The notes beneath the pieces were generated by a model. It ran no database searches, was not told the DNA's origin, and saw only the letters and a program-made list of their open reading frames with translations. A stretch of 9,441 nucleotides of DNA from an uncultured Oscillospiraceae bacterium. GTDB lineage: Bacteria; Bacillota; Clostridia; Oscillospirales; Oscillospiraceae. The stretch is taken from NCBI GenBank assembly GCA_905233785.1, contig CAJOCV010000132.1, positions 1-9,441 of the forward strand. Reading direction: 5' to 3'. Position 1 is the stretch's first letter. Each line of letters opens with the position of its first letter. This document shows, piece after piece, positions 5,961-9,441 of this stretch. The position numbers and the translations under genes are program-made.

Positions 5961-7730
5961 ATGAGCGGAAGAATTACCAAAGTATCCGGTCCGCTTGTCG
6001 TAGCCGAGGGTCTGGCGGACGCCAACGTCTCCGACGTGGTGCGCGTGGGCTCTCAGCGGCTGATCGGCGAGATTCTGAATATGACAGGCGATCGCGCCTC
6101 CATCCAGGTCTATGAGGAGACCTCCGGTCTCGGCCCCGGCGCCGAGGTCGTCACCACCGGAATGCCCATGTCCGTGGAACTCGGACCCGGTATGCTGGAC
6201 AACATCTATGACGGCATCCAGCGCCCCCTGCCCGAGATGCGCGCCCTCACCGGCGACTCCATCACCCGCGGCACCGATGTGCCTGCCTTAAACCGCACGA
6301 AGAAGTGGGACTTTGTGCCCGTGGCCAAGCCCGGCGATAAGGTCATTGCGGGCGACGTGCTGGGCACGGTGCAGGAGACCAGCGCCATTCTCCACCGCAT
6401 CATGGTGCCGCGCGGCATCTCCGGCGAGGTTCTGAGCGTCGAGAGCGGCGAGCATGTGGTCACTGACGTGATCGCCGTCGTGAAGGACGACAAGGGCAAG
6501 AAGCACGAGCTGACCATGATGCAGCGCTGGCCTGTGCGTATTGCCAGACCCTACGAGAAAAAATATGTTCCCGCCCGTCCCATGAACAGCGGTCAACGTA
6601 TCATTGATACCATGTTCCCGATCGCAAAGGGCGGTACCGCCGCCGTCCCCGGCCCCTTCGGCTCGGGCAAGACCGTGGTGCAGCATCAGCTTGCCAAGTG
6701 GTCGGACGTGGACATTGTGGTTTACATCGGCTGCGGCGAGCGCGGCAACGAAATGACCGACGTTCTGATGGAATTCCCTGAGCTCAAGGATCCCAGAAAC
6801 GGCGAGCCGCTGATGAAGCGCACCGTTCTGATCGCAAATACCTCCGATATGCCCGTCGCGGCGCGTGAAGCCTCCATCTACACCGGCATCACCATCGCGG
6901 AGTATTTCCGCGACATGGGCTATGACGTGGCGGTGCTGGCTGACTCCACCTCCCGCTGGGCGGAGGCGCTGCGCGAGATGTCCGGCCGTCTTGAGGAGAT
7001 GCCCGGTGAGGAGGGCTATCCCGCCTACCTCGCCTCCCGCCTCGCGCAGTTCTACGAGCGCGCGGGCGTGGTGGAGTGCCTCGGAAGCGATGAGCGCCGC
7101 GGCTCTGTCACCGCCATCGGCGCCGTGTCGCCTCCGGGCGGCGATATTTCCGAGCCGGTGTCCCAGGCCACGATGCGTATCGTCAAGGTCTTCTGGGCGC
7201 TGGACTCGAGCCTTGCCTATGCCCGTCACTTCCCGGCCATCAACTGGCTGACCTCCTACTCGCTGTATCTGGATTCCCTGGCTCCCTGGTACACCGAGCA
7301 GTTTGGCGAGACCTATATGCAAAACCGTACCAAGGCCATGCACATCCTGCAGGAGGAGAGCGAGCTGCAGGAGATCGTCCGCCTTGTCGGTCAGGACGCG
7401 CTCTCTTCCGCCGACCGCCTCACCATGGAGACCGCCAAGAGCATCCGCGAGGACTTTCTGCAGCAGAACGCCTTTGTGGACGAAGACGCCTACTCCTCCT
7501 ACGGCAAGCAGTTTGCGCTGCTGGATCTGGTGCTGCGCTTCGACAGCCTGTGCCGCGAGGCGCTCGGCAAGGGCGCGAGCATGGACGGCCTGTTCGCGAT
7601 TGCCGCCCGTGAGAAGATCGGCCGCGCCAAGATGGCGGACGCCGAGAGCTATCAGGCGGCCTATGACGCCATCAGCGCCGAGATGAAGAAGGAGATCGAG
7701 CAAGTCATTGCCGGAGGTGAGGACGAATGA
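5961..7730 (+). CDS. ntpA: V-type ATP synthase catalytic subunit A
   Basis: This 589-residue protein is the ATP-hydrolysing or ATP-making subunit; three copies alternate with B in the head. The N-terminal barrel starts with GRITKVSGPLVVAEGL. The long insert that marks A subunits against F-type beta lies at about 105-200. The P-loop is GPFGSGKT (231-238) with Lys237 and Thr238 binding phosphate and Mg. The catalytic glutamate is Glu260 in GCGERGNEMTD, and the Walker B region is VAVLADSTSRWAEALRE with Asp328. Size equals the family norm (about 580-595). AGGAAAGGA at 5944-5952, eight bases before the ATG, sets the start just after the palindromic element. The last four bases overlap ntpB (ATGA), so A and B are translated in step, fitting their 3:3 ratio. 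Confidence 0.99.
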   Translation: MSGRITKVSGPLVVAEGLADANVSDVVRVGSQRLIGEILNMTGDRASIQVYEETSGLGPGAEVVTTGMPMSVELGPGMLDNIYDGIQRPLPEMRALTGDSITRGTDVPALNRTKKWDFVPVAKPGDKVIAGDVLGTVQETSAILHRIMVPRGISGEVLSVESGEHVVTDVIAVVKDDKGKKHELTMMQRWPVRIARPYEKKYVPARPMNSGQRIIDTMFPIAKGGTAAVPGPFGSGKTVVQHQLAKWSDVDIVVYIGCGERGNEMTDVLMEFPELKDPRNGEPLMKRTVLIANTSDMPVAAREASIYTGITIAEYFRDMGYDVAVLADSTSRWAEALREMSGRLEEMPGEEGYPAYLASRLAQFYERAGVVECLGSDERRGSVTAIGAVSPPGGDISEPVSQATMRIVKVFWALDSSLAYARHFPAINWLTSYSLYLDSLAPWYTEQFGETYMQNRTKAMHILQEESELQEIVRLVGQDALSSADRLTMETAKSIREDFLQQNAFVDEDAYSSYGKQFALLDLVLRFDSLCREALGKGASMDGLFAIAAREKIGRAKMADAESYQAAYDAISAEMKKEIEQVIAGGEDE

Positions 7731-9100
7731 TCAAAGAATACAAGACCATACGGGAGATCGCAAGCCCGCTGATGATCGTGGAGCATGTCGAGGGCGTTAC
7801 CTACGACGAGCTCGGCGAGATCGAGCTTCCCAGCGGCGAGGTGCGCCGCTGCAAGGTGCTTGAGGTCGAGGGCGACCGCGCGGTCGTACAGCTGTTTGAA
7901 TCCGCGCAGGGCATCAACCTTGCCGAGTCCAAGGTGCGTTTTCTGGGTCACCCCCAGCAGCTCGCCGTGTCCGAGGACATGCTTGGGCGCGTCTTCAACG
8001 GCATGGGGCAGCCCATCGACGGCGGCCCCGACATTCTGGCCGAGAAGCACATGGACATCAACGGTCTGCCCATGAACCCCGCCGCCCGTGCCTATCCCGC
8101 AGAATTCATCCAGACCGGCGTGAGCACCATCGACGGGCTGAACACCCTGGTTCGCGGACAAAAGCTGCCCATTTTTTCCGGCTCGGGCCTGCCCCACGCG
8201 GCGCTCGCCGCACAGATCGCGCGTCAGGCCAGAGTGCTCGGCGACAATGAGAGCTTCGCCGTCGTCTTCGCCGCCATCGGCATCACGTTTGAGGAGTCTG
8301 AGTACTTTATCAACGACTTCCGCCGTACCGGCGCCATCGACCGCACCGTGGTCTTCTCCAACCTCGCAAACGACCCCGCGGTCGAGCGTATCTCCACGCC
8401 GCGTGTGGCGCTGACCGCCGCGGAGTATCTGGCCTTCGAGAAGGATATGCAGGTGCTGGTCATCTTGACCGACATTACCAACTATGCCGAAGCCTTGCGC
8501 GAGATTTCCGCCGCCAAGAAGGAAGTCCCCGGCCGCCGCGGCTATCCCGGCTATATGTACACCGACCTTGCCACGCTCTATGAGCGCGCGGGCCGCCGCC
8601 AGGGCAAGAAGGGCTCGATCACCATGATCCCCATTCTGACCATGCCCGAGGACGACAAGACTCACCCCATCCCCGACCTGACCGGCTACATCACCGAGGG
8701 ACAGATCATCCTGAGCCGTGAGCTTTTCCGCAAGGGCATCGTGCCTCCCGTGGACGTGCTGCCTTCTCTGAGCAGACTCAAGGACAAGGGCATCGGTGTC
8801 GGCAAGACCCGCGAGGATCACGCCGGCACGATGAACCAGCTCTTTGCCGCCTACTCCCGCGGCAAGGACGCCAAGGAGCTCATGACCATTCTGGGCGAGG
8901 CCGCGCTGAGCGAGGATGACAAGCTCTTTGCCAAGTTTGCCGAGGAGTTTGAAAAGGTCTATGTCAGCCAGGGCAACAACACCAACCGCTCCATTCAGGA
9001 GACGCTGGACATCGGCTGGCAGCTTCTGAGCATCCTGCCCCGCCGTGAGCTCAAGCGCATCAAGCCTGAGTTCATCGACAAGTATCTGCCGGAAAACTGA
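7727..9100 (+). CDS. ntpB: V-type ATP synthase regulatory subunit B
   Basis: This 457-residue protein is the non-catalytic partner of A in the A3B3 head. It has the same three-part build, but the P-loop is degenerate, SGSGLPH (151-157), without the Lys-Thr pair, as expected for B. The arginine finger that reaches the catalytic site of A is Arg350 in LPSLSRLKDKGIG, the same number as I recall for E. hirae NtpB. Other marks are YPGYMYTDLATLYERAG and the ITMIPILTMPEDDKTHPIPD block. Length is typical (about 455-465). GGAGG at 7713-7717 sits nine bases before the ATG, inside the end of ntpA, and the ATGA overlap couples the two. A 39-base gap leads to ntpD. Confidence 0.99.
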   Translation: MIKEYKTIREIASPLMIVEHVEGVTYDELGEIELPSGEVRRCKVLEVEGDRAVVQLFESAQGINLAESKVRFLGHPQQLAVSEDMLGRVFNGMGQPIDGGPDILAEKHMDINGLPMNPAARAYPAEFIQTGVSTIDGLNTLVRGQKLPIFSGSGLPHAALAAQIARQARVLGDNESFAVVFAAIGITFEESEYFINDFRRTGAIDRTVVFSNLANDPAVERISTPRVALTAAEYLAFEKDMQVLVILTDITNYAEALREISAAKKEVPGRRGYPGYMYTDLATLYERAGRRQGKKGSITMIPILTMPEDDKTHPIPDLTGYITEGQIILSRELFRKGIVPPVDVLPSLSRLKDKGIGVGKTREDHAGTMNQLFAAYSRGKDAKELMTILGEAALSEDDKLFAKFAEEFEKVYVSQGNNTNRSIQETLDIGWQLLSILPRRELKRIKPEFIDKYLPEN

Positions 9101-9124
9101 GCTTCCCACGCGTTACTGAGAAAA

Positions 9125-9142
9125 CGGAGGTGAAACTTTTTG
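9125..9142 (+). promoter_or_regulatory. Ribosome binding site that sets the TTG start of ntpD
   Basis: CGGAGG (9125-9130) followed by nine bases and TTG. No ATG or GTG lies in frame at a workable distance; the next in-frame GTG (9155) and ATG (9170) would remove conserved N-terminal residues. Confidence 0.8.
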
Positions 9143-9441
9143 GCAAATACGACTGTGACCCCGACCAGAATGGTGCTCAACCAGCTCAAAGGGCGTCTCA
9201 AGACCGCTCGGCGCGGGCATAAGCTCCTGAAGGATAAGCGCGACGAGCTGATGCGACAGTTTATGGACGTGGTAAAACGCAATAAGGAGCTGCGCCTTCG
9301 CGTGGAGGAGGGGCTGACCGCCGCCTTCGGCTCTCTGCAGGTGGCAAGCGCCATCATGTCTCCGGAGATGCTGGAGCAGGCGCTCTTGTACCCGCGGCAG
9401 AGCGTGGAGCTGCAGATGAAGTTCAAGAACGTCATGAGCGT
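9140..9441 (+). CDS. ntpD: V-type ATP synthase subunit D (central shaft), N-terminal part, TTG start
   Basis: The first 100 codons of the rotor shaft subunit are present; the usual length is about 200-230, so the 3' half lies beyond the window. The protein opens MANTTVTPTRMVLNQL and continues with RGHKLLKDKRDELMRQF, the strongest signature of subunit D, in a long antiparallel coiled-coil helix. The start is a TTG at 9140: CGGAGG at 9125-9130 lies nine bases upstream, and the residues before the first ATG (9170) fit the normal N-terminus of the family, so starting at that ATG would cut off conserved sequence. It follows ntpB by 39 bases and completes the A-B-D block. Identity is certain, the TTG start very likely. 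Confidence 0.96.
   Translation, partial: MANTTVTPTRMVLNQLKGRLKTARRGHKLLKDKRDELMRQFMDVVKRNKELRLRVEEGLTAAFGSLQVASAIMSPEMLEQALLYPRQSVELQMKFKNVMS

Noticed and set aside
6288..7703. 471-codon open frame on the minus strand
   Set aside because: Shadow of ntpA for the same reasons.
7661..9109. 482-codon open frame on the minus strand
   Set aside because: Exact shadow of ntpB; no ribosome binding site or family motif, composition rich in Gly, His, Leu and Val as produced by reading GC-rich genes backwards.

Overview
The window is from a GC-rich anaerobic Firmicute, most likely a clostridial gut-type bacterium of the Oscillospiraceae/Ruminococcaceae kind. The evidence is the Firmicute-like C-terminus of RpoC, a complete A/V-type ATPase operon of the clostridial gene order, strong AGGAGG ribosome binding sites and GC-rich codons. 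The family assignment is an inference from general character, not from a database match.

Layout: bases 1-639 hold the C-terminal 212 codons of rpoC (RNA polymerase beta'), closed by a strong intrinsic terminator (657-686). A sigma-A-type promoter (TTGAAA-N17-TATGAT, 772-800) then starts a V-type ATPase operon that runs on the + strand to the end of the window. Its order is peripheral-stalk subunit G/H (878-1192), I (1194-3170), K (3399-3884), E (3903-4490), C (4512-5495), F (5488-5808), A (5961-7730), B (7727-9100) and D (9140 to past the edge). This matches the archaeal-style H-I-K-E-C-F-A-B-D order. No gene lies on the minus strand; the long antisense open frames are shadows of GC-rich coding sequence.

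Together the genes encode a rotary enzyme. A and B form the catalytic A3B3 head, D and F the central rotor shaft, C the socket that joins the shaft to the K ring, and I the stator half of the ion channel. E and the small G/H subunit form the peripheral stalks. The K subunit is the 16-kDa duplicated form with a single carboxylate (Glu141) plus Thr62, Gln63 and Gln112, the side chains that coordinate sodium in Enterococcus hirae NtpK, so the machine is probably Na+-coupled.

Most junctions are tight or overlapping, but two gaps stand out. The 228-bp gap before K holds a cluster of three inverted repeats. The 152-bp gap before A is largely filled by a 118-bp imperfect palindrome that resembles a miniature mobile or dispersed intergenic repeat. 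They divide the operon into H-I / K-E-C-F / A-B-D blocks. I see no new enzymatic system here; these two elements are the parts most worth following up.
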